Shown here: in pieces, positions 1 to 8,683 of the stretch
Numbering within the stretch: position 1 is the first letter of the stretch
How the letters are laid out: every line of letters starts with the position of its first letter
Source: JAKQDH01 sp029558835
Lineage (GTDB): Bacteria; Planctomycetota; Phycisphaerae; UBA1845
Length of the DNA stretch: 64,000 nt
Direction of reading: 5' to 3'
NCBI GenBank assembly: GCA_035356615.1
Contig: DAOQSN010000032.1
Location: forward strand, 1-64,000
Program-made: the position numbers and the translations under genes
The notes under the pieces: generated by a model
Database searches by the model: none
What the model was told of the DNA's origin: nothing
The model's input: only the letters and a program-made list of their open reading frames with translations

Positions 1-1
1 C

Positions 2-496
2 GAATGGCAGCAGCGCTTCGCTCCCCCCTCCGCCGCCGCCACCTCGGCCGTCGCCCGATCCTCACCTCCCCCTCGCCCAGCCGCTCCCCCGGCACCTCCA
101 AGGCGTTGGTCGCACGCTTACGCCCAGCTTGCAGCGCACGATCTCGACCTGGGCTTTGAGGAGTCGGATGAGGGCGTCCCTCCGAGCGGCGCCTGCTTCG
201 ACGACGAGGCGAGCAGAAGCATGGAACCACCGCAGCATGCCGTGTCAACCCTGAATGACAGGCGTTGTTCCGGCAGCAAGGAGCAGCCTCCGACATTGGG
301 AGCCCTCACCCACAACGGGCAGACGCCGGCGCAATTCGGCAGCTACGGTGAAGCCGCCGGCTACTGTCGCCGGTCCGCTCCCAGCGCTCTCCACAGGAGC
401 GCAACCGGGGCCGTTGAGTTGCAACTGGATTGCAGCCCAAAGCGAGCTCAACACATTCGGCGTGCACGACATCGCGCGGTGTTTTGCTGTCCCTAA
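2..496 (+). CDS. Possible 3' end of a gene entering from the left edge
   Basis: One forward frame is open from the window edge to a TAA at 494-496 (about 164 codons). It begins with a Pro/Ala-rich stretch, followed by an acidic segment containing DLDLGFEESDEG that looks protein-like. The C-terminal half is Cys/Arg-rich and less convincing. No family is recognised. In such GC-rich DNA a long open frame can be chance, so this is only a candidate. The rest of 497-596 shows no gene. Confidence 0.22.
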   Translation, partial: EWQQRFAPPSAAATSAVARSSPPPRPAAPPAPPRRWSHAYAQLAAHDLDLGFEESDEGVPPSGACFDDEASRSMEPPQHAVSTLNDRRCSGSKEQPPTLGALTHNGQTPAQFGSYGEAAGYCRRSAPSALHRSATGAVELQLDCSPKRAQHIRRARHRAVFCCP

Positions 497-596
497 GTTG
501 TTGGGTGTGCCGTAACTTGCGGGTTGGTAAGAACGTCGGGCAGAGGGCTTGACCGGCTCATAACCCGAAGGGTCGGCGGAAGAGCCGATCGACGCG

Positions 597-2591
597 TCAC
601 TTGCGTGCGGTGCTGGCGGCACGCTGAGAAGGTGGCGCAGGTGCCGGCGACGCGCCCGTGGGCGTGGGCGACGCCCCGGCCAGGTCCGGCGTGTACTCCG
701 GCACCATCGCGTGCAGCAGCGTCTTGACCTGGCCGTTGTCGTCGCTGTCGGCCAGGGCGAGCAGGCGTTCGATGCCGGTGCAGATCGCGTTCCAGTCCTG
801 CACGCGGTGCTTCCAGATACCGATCTTCGGGTGCGACGTGTCACCCACGTGCTCACCTTCGTGGGCGAGCTCCTCGTAGAGCTTCTCGCCGGGCCGGGTG
901 CCGACGAAGGCAATCTCGATGTCCACACCCGGACGCAGGCCGCTCAGTGTGATCATGTCCCGCGCCAGGTCCACGATCTTGACCGGCTCGCCCATATGCA
1001 GCACGTAGATCTCGCCGCCCTGTCCCATGGTGCCGGCCTGGAGCACCAGTTGCGATGCCTCCGGGATGGTCATGAAGTAGCGCGTCATCTCCGCGTGCGT
1101 AACGGTTACCGGCCCGCCTTCCGCGATCTGCTGCTTGAAGATGGGCACCACGCTGCCGCTGCTGCCCAGCACGTTACCGAAACGCACGGTGACGAACTGC
1201 GTCCGGGCGCGTTCGCTGAGCCCCTGCACGTACATCTCGGCCACGCGCTTGGAGCAGCCCATGACGCTGGTGGGATTGACGGCCTTGTCGGTTGAGATCA
1301 TCACGACCCGCTCGACGCCGGCCTCGGCGGCCACGTCCGCCACGCACATCGTCCCGCCGATGTTATTCTTGACGGCCTCCCCGGGGTTGACCTCCATCAT
1401 GGGCACGTGCTTGTGGGCGGCCGCGTGGAAGACGACCGACGGCTTCTCCCGCCTCAGAATGCCGGCCAGGCGGGCGCGGTCCACGATGTCGGCGATATAG
1501 GGGATGACGCACACCCCGGGGAACGTCCGGCGCAACTCGCGGTCGATCTCGAAGAGGTTGTTCTCCGCCTGTTCCACCAGGATGAGGCGTTCAGGCTGAA
1601 AGCGGGCGACCTGACGGCACATCTCTGAGCCAATGCTCCCCCCGGCGCCCGTCACCAGAATGCGGCGGCCGCGGAGTTGAGCCCCGATCTTGTCGAGGTC
1701 AAGCCACACCGGCTCGCGTCCGAGCAGGTCGGTGATGTCCACTTCTCGGACCTGACTGACCTGAATGCGCCCCGCGATCACGTCGGCCATGGGCGGCACC
1801 GTGCGGAACTGCACGCCGAGCCCGCGGCAGCGCTCGACCAAGGCGCGGATGTTCTTCGGCGTCGCGTGGGGGAGGGCAATGAAGACCTCGTCCACCTTCA
1901 GCTCGGCGCACAGATCGCTTACCTCCTCGGTCCGACCCAGCACCTCGACGCCGTGAATCCGACCATGCAATTGGGCCACCTCGTCATCCAGGAACCCCAC
2001 GCAGACGTAGCGCGCGTCCTGCATGCGCAGGATTTCGCGGAGCAACGCTTCGCCCGTGTCCTGGGCGCCGATGATCAGCACCCGCTTCAAGTCGGATACC
2101 GGGCCCGGACGCATCTCCTCATGATAGAGCCGCACCAATACCCGCGCCGCCGAGATCAGTCCCACCGTGGCGAACCAGTCCAGCAGAAACACCGACTGGT
2201 TCAGGACCCCCTCCCGATCCACCAGCCGGGTCCCGAACAGCTTCAGCCACAGGTTCTCCAGAATGAAATACGCGCTGAGCAGGACGAAGGAGCCGGTCAG
2301 GGCACTGCTCGTCACGCCGAGCAGGTCGCGCAGTCCGACGTAGCGCCAGGAACCGCGATACTGCCCGCTGCCCCAGAACACCAGCAGCTTGATCGGAACG
2401 GTCAGCACCAGCAGAGGCACGAACAGATCGACCAGCCAGACGTGGAAGCGCCGGAAGTTGTACGCCAACGCAAACGCGGCCAGCAGCGCCAGCGCGAACG
2501 ACAGCGCGTGCAATAGCACGACGATGGGCATCCGGTGGCGTACCACCATCGTCGATAGCGCCGGCGGTTCGTTATTCGCGTCGTGTGTCAC
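597..2591 (-). CDS. CapD/FlaA1-type polysaccharide biosynthesis protein (membrane nucleotide-sugar 4,6-dehydratase/epimerase)
   Basis: 664 aa. Four hydrophobic segments occupy roughly residues 20-140, followed by a CoA-binding-like Rossmann domain (VLIIGAQDTGEALL) and a C-terminal extended SDR domain. The SDR domain has the NAD-binding motif VTGAGGSIGSEM. The catalytic region STDKAVNPTSVMGCSKR carries Met-x3-Lys instead of Tyr-x3-Lys, as is usual in the FlaA1/CapD/PglF group. Family members act on UDP-GlcNAc-type sugars at the inner membrane for capsule, O-antigen or glycan synthesis; the exact substrate is not evident. The start shown is GTG at 2591; an ATG 14 codons in (2549) is possible and would not affect the membrane segments. 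The C-terminal 40 residues are Pro/Ala-rich. A minus-strand gene lies 84 bp upstream. Confidence 0.93.
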   Translation of the reverse strand: MTHDANNEPPALSTMVVRHRMPIVVLLHALSFALALLAAFALAYNFRRFHVWLVDLFVPLLVLTVPIKLLVFWGSGQYRGSWRYVGLRDLLGVTSSALTGSFVLLSAYFILENLWLKLFGTRLVDREGVLNQSVFLLDWFATVGLISAARVLVRLYHEEMRPGPVSDLKRVLIIGAQDTGEALLREILRMQDARYVCVGFLDDEVAQLHGRIHGVEVLGRTEEVSDLCAELKVDEVFIALPHATPKNIRALVERCRGLGVQFRTVPPMADVIAGRIQVSQVREVDITDLLGREPVWLDLDKIGAQLRGRRILVTGAGGSIGSEMCRQVARFQPERLILVEQAENNLFEIDRELRRTFPGVCVIPYIADIVDRARLAGILRREKPSVVFHAAAHKHVPMMEVNPGEAVKNNIGGTMCVADVAAEAGVERVVMISTDKAVNPTSVMGCSKRVAEMYVQGLSERARTQFVTVRFGNVLGSSGSVVPIFKQQIAEGGPVTVTHAEMTRYFMTIPEASQLVLQAGTMGQGGEIYVLHMGEPVKIVDLARDMITLSGLRPGVDIEIAFVGTRPGEKLYEELAHEGEHVGDTSHPKIGIWKHRVQDWNAICTGIERLLALADSDDNGQVKTLLHAMVPEYTPDLAGASPTPTGASPAPAPPSQRAASTARK

Positions 2592-2675
2592 TTAACTGCT
2601 GCACGAGCCCGCTCGGCCCTTCGCGGAACACCGGCTTATCCCTGCCCTTGGGGCCTCCTCCTGGGGCGACAAGTC

Positions 2676-3929
2676 TCAGGGCTGGGCCGCTGCCGCCTCC
2701 CGAGCCGCCCGCATCTGCACCGGCCACCGTGCATACACCGTGTCCGGGAAGTTCCTGCTCAACGTCTCGGCTGCCCCCAGCGCCAAATCCCGTTCGCCCA
2801 AGTACCACAGCACAAGAACATGCAGGGCGCCCGCGTTGGCGGCACGCGCCTTTCGCTTGGGATCGGCATCGTCCACCACAGCCTTCCTGAGCGCCTGGGC
2901 GTAGACGTCCGTTTCCTGACGGACCCGCCGCCCTCGCTCCCGGTCATCATAACGGTCCAGAATGGCCATTTCCTGCCCAAACGGCGCCAGCTCCCGGCGC
3001 ACGATCTCCTCGACAATCACTGCTGCGGTCTCCAGTTGACCGGCCGAGACCCGGGCGAACACCTCTGCCAGACGCACGCTCACATCATCGGGGCGAAGGG
3101 CGCTCGCACCGCTCAATAGCCGCGCCGCCTCCCTGAATCTGCCCTCCGTGAACCATGTCCACGCTTCCTGGATGCTCCGCTCGCAGGCCGCGTCGCGCGC
3201 CGCCGCCAGACAGAGCGAAAGCGGTCTGCCCTCCGCCAGGGGGACTGCAACCGGGGGAGTCACTTCTGCGACGGCGGCCGCCGGCCACTCCACTGTGCCG
3301 GGCCGCACGATGGGTACCGTGGAAGGTCCCGACTGCAGCAGAGTCCGCCTCACGGGCCCGGTCAGCCCGGCCGCCTGGAGCATCAGCGGCTTCCGCGCAA
3401 CCAGGTCATTCACCCCCTTGGGAAGATGCTCACCTACTCGTTGCCCAAACCCGCCGTAAGGCCCGTACACGTGATGCCAAAGCCAGCGTTCCTCCCGCTG
3501 CTGCCTGTCCGGATCCGGTGCGGGTTCCAGACCCAGCCGTGCGAGCTGCGCGGCCCGCATGTCGTGGTAGATCGGAAGCTGGTCCGGGGCCCGCCCGATG
3601 GTCTGGTAGCTACGCAGCCCTCGTGCCTGGATCAGGTTGAAGAAGAAGCTGGCCTCGCGCACCTCCTTCCAGTTGGCGGTCGCGTTGCCGTAGGCGTCGA
3701 CAGAGGAAATCCCGTACCGGCCGAAGTCGATCGGTACCACCGACAGCCGCGCGTAGTCATCCAGCCGCTCGCGTTGCGCGCCGACCTGAGCCACAGCGGG
3801 GGTGAGGCCCATCGCCAAGGCGCCTCCAACGGCCAGCGCCAGAATTCGGCCCCGCTTCGCGGACCTCAATCCGCGAGTCCACCGCAGGGTGATGGCCGAC
3901 CAGCGCTTCCGATAATCAACCACTACCAT
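2676..3929 (-). CDS. Exported protein of unknown function with TPR-like C-terminal helices
   Basis: 417 aa from an ATG at 3929 preceded by a GGAGGGGGTG-like ribosome binding site. The frame stays open further upstream, but the residues added there look non-coding. An N-terminal basic stretch and a hydrophobic segment (ILALAVGGALAMGLTPAVAQ) form a probable signal peptide. The middle (about 90-180) is rich in Arg, Gln and aromatics and matches nothing I recognise. The C-terminal half (about 230-410) has helix-turn-helix repeats with Ala/Leu/Tyr spacing typical of TPR folds (EGRFREAARLL, GERDLALGAAETL). It is probably periplasmic. It lies in the same orientation as capD and the next exported protein, so a link to envelope or polysaccharide work is possible but unproven. 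Confidence 0.75.
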   Translation of the reverse strand: MVVVDYRKRWSAITLRWTRGLRSAKRGRILALAVGGALAMGLTPAVAQVGAQRERLDDYARLSVVPIDFGRYGISSVDAYGNATANWKEVREASFFFNLIQARGLRSYQTIGRAPDQLPIYHDMRAAQLARLGLEPAPDPDRQQREERWLWHHVYGPYGGFGQRVGEHLPKGVNDLVARKPLMLQAAGLTGPVRRTLLQSGPSTVPIVRPGTVEWPAAAVAEVTPPVAVPLAEGRPLSLCLAAARDAACERSIQEAWTWFTEGRFREAARLLSGASALRPDDVSVRLAEVFARVSAGQLETAAVIVEEIVRRELAPFGQEMAILDRYDDRERGRRVRQETDVYAQALRKAVVDDADPKRKARAANAGALHVLVLWYLGERDLALGAAETLSRNFPDTVYARWPVQMRAAREAAAAQP

Positions 3930-3998
3930 AACAACAGCACCCCCTCCCTTAGCTAGGGGTCTTCCTGCACCGTGCGCCGTTGCTCCTACAATCGGCAC

Positions 3999-4027
3999 AT
4001 CGTAAAGCGTGCCGAAGCCCGAATCAA
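3999..4027 (-). promoter_or_regulatory. Candidate sigma70-type promoter
   Basis: On the minus strand, TTGATT (4022-4027) and TACGAT (3999-4004) are separated by exactly 17 bp. They lie about 70 bp upstream of the ATG at 3929. Found by eye only. Confidence 0.4.
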
Positions 4028-4087
4028 GGCGGAACCCTGCCAACATCGGCTTAGGTGTAATCTGTGCATACACAATGCATTATCAAC

Positions 4088-5305
4088 CTACGGCATGGCT
4101 GTGCTCCTCTGTGAAGCGGTTCGGAGGGCATCGAGGCGGGTTTGCAGCTCGGCAAACAGCGCCCGCACCGGCCCAAAGACCGGGTCTGTCGCTCGGGAAG
4201 CGTCGGCGACAGCCCGCATCTCCTCGACGTGTGTCTGCTGATACGCTACAGCGCGACTGAACGTCTCGGCGTGGATGGACCATGCTGCCTCCCGCTGCGC
4301 CGTGTTGGCACGGCAGCGAGTTACAAAATCCCGTACGTACGCGGCCCAGGTTGCGGGATCGTGGGCGAGCCAGCGAGTCGGCAACTCCGGGTCGGTTTTC
4401 GCACCAGCCTTGGCGCGCGGTGCTCCACCTGCGGGATCGGTTGCCGGCATGGAAGCCGAGGGCTTCTGAATCGGATCGTCTTGCAGGCCCCAGGCATCGG
4501 GAGTCCACCGGCCGGCACGCCAATCGCTCCGCCGGGCATCGATGTACGCGAGTCGTTTGTCGATGGACTGGCGGTCCCGCTCCAGAATAGCGCGCTGTTG
4601 GGGGGTCATGGTCGTCGCGAGGTCATCGAGGAATCTGCCAAGCCGCTGCCGTGAGTCGGCCATGAGGGGCTCGGTTTGCTCGGTCCATCGGGCGACCTGG
4701 TCGGGCGTGAACGGCTGGTCGGCACTGCGGGCCTGAATGACCTCGTGGACTTGGGTAAGTATGACGCCGCTGTGCCGCAGCAGGACGCCGGCCACCTCAC
4801 GCACGACGCGCTGCTGGAAGCGGGCGCGCTGGTCCCCGGAGAAGGCGTAGCGCTCGCTGACCAGTTCGGTCAGCCGCTCGATTCGCTGGGTCAGCTCCCA
4901 CGGTGGAATGCGGGCCACGTCGAGCACCACGTCGCGGGCGAAGACATCGGCTTCGTCGGTCCAGCCGTTGCTCGCCCAGATGTTCCGCGCGGCACGGGCG
5001 ATGTGGGCGTACTGGCTTTCCCAGTTCCCAAGGGCTCGCAACTCCTCGCCCAGGGGGGCCAAGTTGTTGAACTGCGTATCCGGTGACGGAGATGCGTCCT
5101 GGGCGCGCAGGAGTGCGGAGCCTGACACGACGAGCGCGGCCGCGAGGGTCGCGAGGCGAAGCCAAGCTGAATCACTGGGCGGGCTTGGGCGCCGGTGCTC
5201 CGGACGACGACCGTCTGGGAGCGGCCGATTCCCACTGCCGGTGGCGCGTGTTTGCGCACGCCCATTTAGCGGCAGACGGAACCTGTGGTCGGTACGCGAC
5301 ATGGC
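4088..5305 (-). CDS. Exported or membrane-anchored protein of unknown function
   Basis: 405 aa from ATG 5305 (MSRTDHRF...). The frame is open another 38 codons upstream, but that part is Arg/Ala-rich and looks non-coding. A basic, proline-rich N-terminus of about 55 residues precedes one hydrophobic segment (LRLATLAAALVVSGSALLRA), which is either a late signal peptide or an anchor. The remainder is strongly helical and charged, with long Arg/Glu/Gln-rich stretches (about 150-260) that could be coiled coil or helical bundle, and ends in another helical region. I recognise no family. The gene runs in the same direction as the 2676-3929 gene, which also encodes an exported protein; they are separated by 158 bp containing a candidate promoter. 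Confidence 0.7.
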   Translation of the reverse strand, partial: AMSRTDHRFRLPLNGRAQTRATGSGNRPLPDGRRPEHRRPSPPSDSAWLRLATLAAALVVSGSALLRAQDASPSPDTQFNNLAPLGEELRALGNWESQYAHIARAARNIWASNGWTDEADVFARDVVLDVARIPPWELTQRIERLTELVSERYAFSGDQRARFQQRVVREVAGVLLRHSGVILTQVHEVIQARSADQPFTPDQVARWTEQTEPLMADSRQRLGRFLDDLATTMTPQQRAILERDRQSIDKRLAYIDARRSDWRAGRWTPDAWGLQDDPIQKPSASMPATDPAGGAPRAKAGAKTDPELPTRWLAHDPATWAAYVRDFVTRCRANTAQREAAWSIHAETFSRAVAYQQTHVEEMRAVADASRATDPVFGPVRALFAELQTRLDALRTASQRSTAMP

Positions 5306-5431
5306 GACCTTGATCTCCGGCGAGCACGCCTGCCCGGGCGGCCGATTGCACCCGGAACGACGCAGGAGCCGTGCCGCAGCGGCGCCTGCGACCCTCGGGT
5401 GACAGCGAATTGCCGCCACTGATACATAGGT

Positions 5432-5437
5432 ATTATA
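5432..5437 (-). promoter_or_regulatory. Perfect TATAAT -10 box candidate
   Basis: A perfect TATAAT on the minus strand sits in a short AT-rich island (about 5425-5455) inside otherwise GC-rich DNA, 127 bp upstream of the ATG at 5305. No good -35 box is present at 16-18 bp, so the assignment is tentative. Confidence 0.35.
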
Positions 5438-5502
5438 CTACATCGTCACGTAAACGGTTCGAAGCGGTCTGCAGGGTACCCGGCAGGCGGGCGCACCGCG
5501 GG

Positions 5503-7761
5503 TTAGGGCGGCGGCAGGCGCCAGGCCGCGCCGGATTCGTAGGCGTGCAGGCGCTGTTCGAGTTGGGCCGCGGGAGGCGTGTCGGGTGACGGCGGCATCC
5601 GGCGTATCCGCTCCAGCGCGGTGCGGGCCCAGCGGGCGGCCTCGGCGTGCTGGCCCGTTTCCGCCAGGGCGGCGGCCAGCGTGTCGAGGAACGCCGGCGG
5701 ACAGACCTCGGGCTTGGGACACAGTTGCCGGGCGTAGGCCAAGGCCCGCGGGCCGTCGCGCAGGGAGTCGTCGGGTACCGTGGCGAGCACGAACACCAGC
5801 CGATTGAGCACGCCCGGCATGCTTGAGATGACGGGCTGGTGAAGCAGTTCGAGGGCTTCGGCGTAGCGTCGTGTTTGAACAAGCAGCGCGCTCAGATTAG
5901 CCAGGGCATCACCGGCGGCACGCGGCTCAAGGTTGATGGCGGCGTGGTAGTGTTCGATGGCCTCGCCGAGGTCACCGGTCTGGGCGAGGGCGGTGGCCAG
6001 GTTCGTGTGCGCAAGCACGATGCGCTCGACCGTCTCGCCTGCCGCGAGGACGGGGCGGGCCGCCAGGGCCCGACGCAGTTCAGCAATTGCCTCCGCCGGC
6101 CGCCCGCTGCGGCCCAGCAGCGTACCGAGGTTGTAGTGCGCGGTGAGGTAGCCGGGGCGGAGGCGCACGGCCTGTTGGTAGCTCTGCATCGCCAGCTCGA
6201 TATCTCCCCGCAGTTCGTAGGCATGGCCGAGGGCGGCGTAGTCGCCGGGATCGTTGCGTTGGGTGAGCCTCCTCGGTGTGGTGTACACGAGCAGAGTGGC
6301 GGCCGCCAGGACGGCCAGGCGGACCCCCAGTAGGCGATGGCGCCGCTCGCGCAGCGTGCGAACCAGCGTACCGACGGCAAAGACGGCAAGCAAGATCAGC
6401 AGCGGCAGCACCGGGACGCGGTAGCGTTCGGTGCAGAAGAAGATCACGATGCTGACCATGTAGATGAGAATGAAGCCCCAGAGGGGGAACAGCTCCGCGC
6501 GCCGGCGCCAGCAGAGCGCCAGCCCCAGCAATCCCAGCGGTCCCACCACGCCGAACCCCAGCGGCAGGAACTTCATGATCGGTGTGAATTGCTCGGTCCA
6601 GAAGTAGACGCCCTTGTTGTTGGAGAACTCCCACCAGCTCCAGAACAGGCGGACTTTCAACAGCATAAGACCGACGAAGCGCGCAGGTTGTTCCCGGATG
6701 AACTTGAAGGCCTCGTTGTAGTAGTAGTCGGACACCTCGGACGGTTTCAGTTTCCGACCGGCGGCCTGCTCCGCGCGGGCGATGGTGGCGTAGTAGCCGC
6801 CCCACCAGTCGCCCGGCGTACCGGGCACGACGGCCGTGCACCCGTCCGACTCCGGGTTGTTGCCAATGTAGAAGTTCACCCCGCCTTGCGAGGCAATCAG
6901 CACGAGATCGCGCCCAACAATCCAGTTGCGGACGGTGATGGGCAGCACGACCAACAGGCAACCGGCCGTGGTAATCGCCGAGTAGAACAGCCCGCGCGCC
7001 AGTTGCCGGCGATGCAGCCAGAGCAGCCAGGCGACGATCCCCGGCCCGAACAGCAGGATGTTCGGCCGCGCGATGGCGGACAGCCCAAGCAGGACACCGG
7101 CCAGGGCAAACAGCCACGCCGCGGGCCGACGGTACGCCTGCAACAAACACAAGATCAGCAGCAGATCCAGGAACACAATGAGCGGGGGAATGAGCAGCTC
7201 ACCATCGAGGTAAATGAGGATCCAGTAGCTGCCCGCCGCCAGGCCGGCCACGCCCGCCACCCAACGGGCGAACACCAGGCGTCCGACCAGGTAGAGCAAG
7301 CCGCAACTGAGCGCCCCGAGGACGGCCTGCGCGAGGCGCGGGGCGAGGTAGTCGTGACCGCACACGGTATAGATCAGACCAAGAAACGCCGGGTACAGCG
7401 GCGCGCGGAAGTAGGCTCCCTCGACAAATCTCTCGCCTGTGGCGATCGCCTGGGCCCACTGGTCGTGGTACAGGGCGTCCATGGCAGGATGGTCGAAGTC
7501 CGGGCTGGAACGCAGTTGCCCGACGTAGATCAGTCTCAACGTGAGGGCAAACAGAACGATCGCCACTACCCAGGCCGTGTCCGCCCGTTGCCAACGCGTG
7601 GGAGCGGCATCGAGAACGGACGCCTGGCCGCGGTGGGTCGGATGCGACTCGTCTCGGCTGGTTCTCGATCGGGCGGTGCCGGCCGGTGCGGACCGCGCGG
7701 CGTCGTCCGCCGCGGGGGTCGGCGTGGTGCGCTGGGGGCGCTGCTTCCTGGGCGGTGCCAT
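5503..7761 (-). CDS. Polytopic glycosyltransferase (GT39/PMT-like) fused to C-terminal TPR repeats
   Basis: 752 aa from ATG 7761 (MAPPRKQRP...). The frame remains open upstream, but that stretch overlaps a dispersed repeat and is unlikely to be translated. After an 80-residue basic, disordered N-terminus come about 10-11 membrane segments. The first is followed by a lumenal loop with an acidic pair (SSPDFDHPAMDALYHDQWA), and a later EGAYFRAPLYPAFL segment is typical of PMT_2/ArnT-like transferases. Such enzymes transfer sugars from polyprenyl-phosphate carriers on the periplasmic side. From about residue 510 onward at least four TPR-type units appear (DYAALGHAYELRGDIELAMQ; YLTAHYNLGTLLGRSGRPAE; LAHTNLATALAQTGDLGEAI). 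GT-TPR fusions are common in planctomycetes. The acceptor is unknown. Confidence 0.85.
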   Translation of the reverse strand: MAPPRKQRPQRTTPTPAADDAARSAPAGTARSRTSRDESHPTHRGQASVLDAAPTRWQRADTAWVVAIVLFALTLRLIYVGQLRSSPDFDHPAMDALYHDQWAQAIATGERFVEGAYFRAPLYPAFLGLIYTVCGHDYLAPRLAQAVLGALSCGLLYLVGRLVFARWVAGVAGLAAGSYWILIYLDGELLIPPLIVFLDLLLILCLLQAYRRPAAWLFALAGVLLGLSAIARPNILLFGPGIVAWLLWLHRRQLARGLFYSAITTAGCLLVVLPITVRNWIVGRDLVLIASQGGVNFYIGNNPESDGCTAVVPGTPGDWWGGYYATIARAEQAAGRKLKPSEVSDYYYNEAFKFIREQPARFVGLMLLKVRLFWSWWEFSNNKGVYFWTEQFTPIMKFLPLGFGVVGPLGLLGLALCWRRRAELFPLWGFILIYMVSIVIFFCTERYRVPVLPLLILLAVFAVGTLVRTLRERRHRLLGVRLAVLAAATLLVYTTPRRLTQRNDPGDYAALGHAYELRGDIELAMQSYQQAVRLRPGYLTAHYNLGTLLGRSGRPAEAIAELRRALAARPVLAAGETVERIVLAHTNLATALAQTGDLGEAIEHYHAAINLEPRAAGDALANLSALLVQTRRYAEALELLHQPVISSMPGVLNRLVFVLATVPDDSLRDGPRALAYARQLCPKPEVCPPAFLDTLAAALAETGQHAEAARWARTALERIRRMPPSPDTPPAAQLEQRLHAYESGAAWRLPPP

Positions 7762-7816
7762 GGCGGCATCATAGTTGGGCGGTCGCAGGTAGAGCAACAC
7801 GCACACCTGCCGGGGG

Positions 7817-7911
7817 AGGGTAGCATGGCCAAGCGCAGCGCCGCCGTGCCTCCCGTCCGGGAAGCAGGAGCTTGCGTTGTTGCGTGCCGGCGCCGTCGGC
7901 TTGGGCATGTC
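7817..7911 (+). repeat. Family A interspersed element, copy A1
   Basis: Begins GGGTAGCATGGCCAAGCGC and ends GTCGGCTTGGGCATG, so its ends are inverted copies of each other. The same ends recur at 14068, 17456, 18654, 38130 and 58854. It lies just upstream of the glycosyltransferase gene, between it and the methyltransferase. Confidence 0.8.
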
Positions 7912-8051
7912 AGTCGCCGCGGGCCACCGGTTCCGCGGACACTTGAAGGGGTCCGAGTGACCATACCCGAACTTGCGCCGCCGGCGCTGACGGCGGGCCG
8001 GTCCCTCACAGTCGCGGTCCGGATCGGCGGCGCCCCAGCGTACGAGGTGGT

Positions 8052-8657
8052 TCAGCGAGTTGCGCGCATGAGTGTGACGCAGGCGTCCGCCGGCCGCAGG
8101 TGCTCCACCCGGAGCAAGACCGGCCGCAGGCCCGCGGCGTAGTCGCGTTGCGTCTCAACGTGGTTGCGTGCCAGGTACCACGCGAATGCCCGGCGCCAGG
8201 CGGGAGCACCGGGCGCGACGTACCCGAAATCGAGGATGACGAGTCGCCCGCCGGGCTTGAGGTGCTCGACCGCGATGGCCAAGGCGCCGGCCCAGTCGGG
8301 GATCATGCTGAGCGAATAGGCGCAGAGGACGCCGTCGAACCGTGTGTCGAGTGCCAAGCGGGCGGCGTCGGCCTGGATGATTTGCACTCGGCCGCCCAGG
8401 CGGCGTTGCTGAGCCCGCTTCAGCATGTGGGCGGACAGGTCCACACCAACGATGAGCCCCTCCGGACCGATCGCGCGGCGCAGGGGCGCGAAGTTCAGCC
8501 CGGTCCCGCAGCCGATGTCCAGCACGCAGCCGCTGGGCGGCAGCTCCAGCGCCGCGACGGCCGCCCCCCGCCCACGCAGGATCGCCCAGCGCGTCAGGTC
8601 ATAGATCGGCGCGTTCCAGCGGTAGAAGCGTTGCAGGATGCGATTCTGGTCTGCCAT
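8052..8657 (-). CDS. Class I SAM-dependent methyltransferase
   Basis: 201 aa from ATG 8657 (MADQNRILQRFYRWNAP). An in-frame ATG at 8675 would add six residues and leave only 8 bp to the divergent gene. It has the SAM-binding glycine loop VLDIGCGTGLNFAPL (motif I), an acidic residue ending strand 2 (IVGVDLSAHML), motif II around DGVLCAYSLSMIPDW and motif III around LKPGGRLVILDF. This is the Methyltransf_11/UbiE-like pattern. Phospholipid, quinone or small-molecule methylation is possible; the substrate cannot be told from sequence. It is divergently transcribed from the amidohydrolase gene with 26 bp between starts, so the two may share a control region. Confidence 0.88.
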   Translation of the reverse strand: MADQNRILQRFYRWNAPIYDLTRWAILRGRGAAVAALELPPSGCVLDIGCGTGLNFAPLRRAIGPEGLIVGVDLSAHMLKRAQQRRLGGRVQIIQADAARLALDTRFDGVLCAYSLSMIPDWAGALAIAVEHLKPGGRLVILDFGYVAPGAPAWRRAFAWYLARNHVETQRDYAAGLRPVLLRVEHLRPADACVTLMRATR

Positions 8658-8683
8658 CCTTCGCGACAGTATCATTACCCGCG

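Noticed and set aside
550..585. CTCATAACCCGAAGG resembling a tRNA-Met anticodon arm, possible attachment site remnant
   Set aside because: The stem does not pair and no acceptor or T arm can be built around it; no integrase nearby.
6337..8142. Long forward open frame of about 600 codons opposite the glycosyltransferase-TPR gene
   Set aside because: Antisense shadow of a well-supported gene: Gln/Arg/His-rich, no domains, no ribosome binding site.
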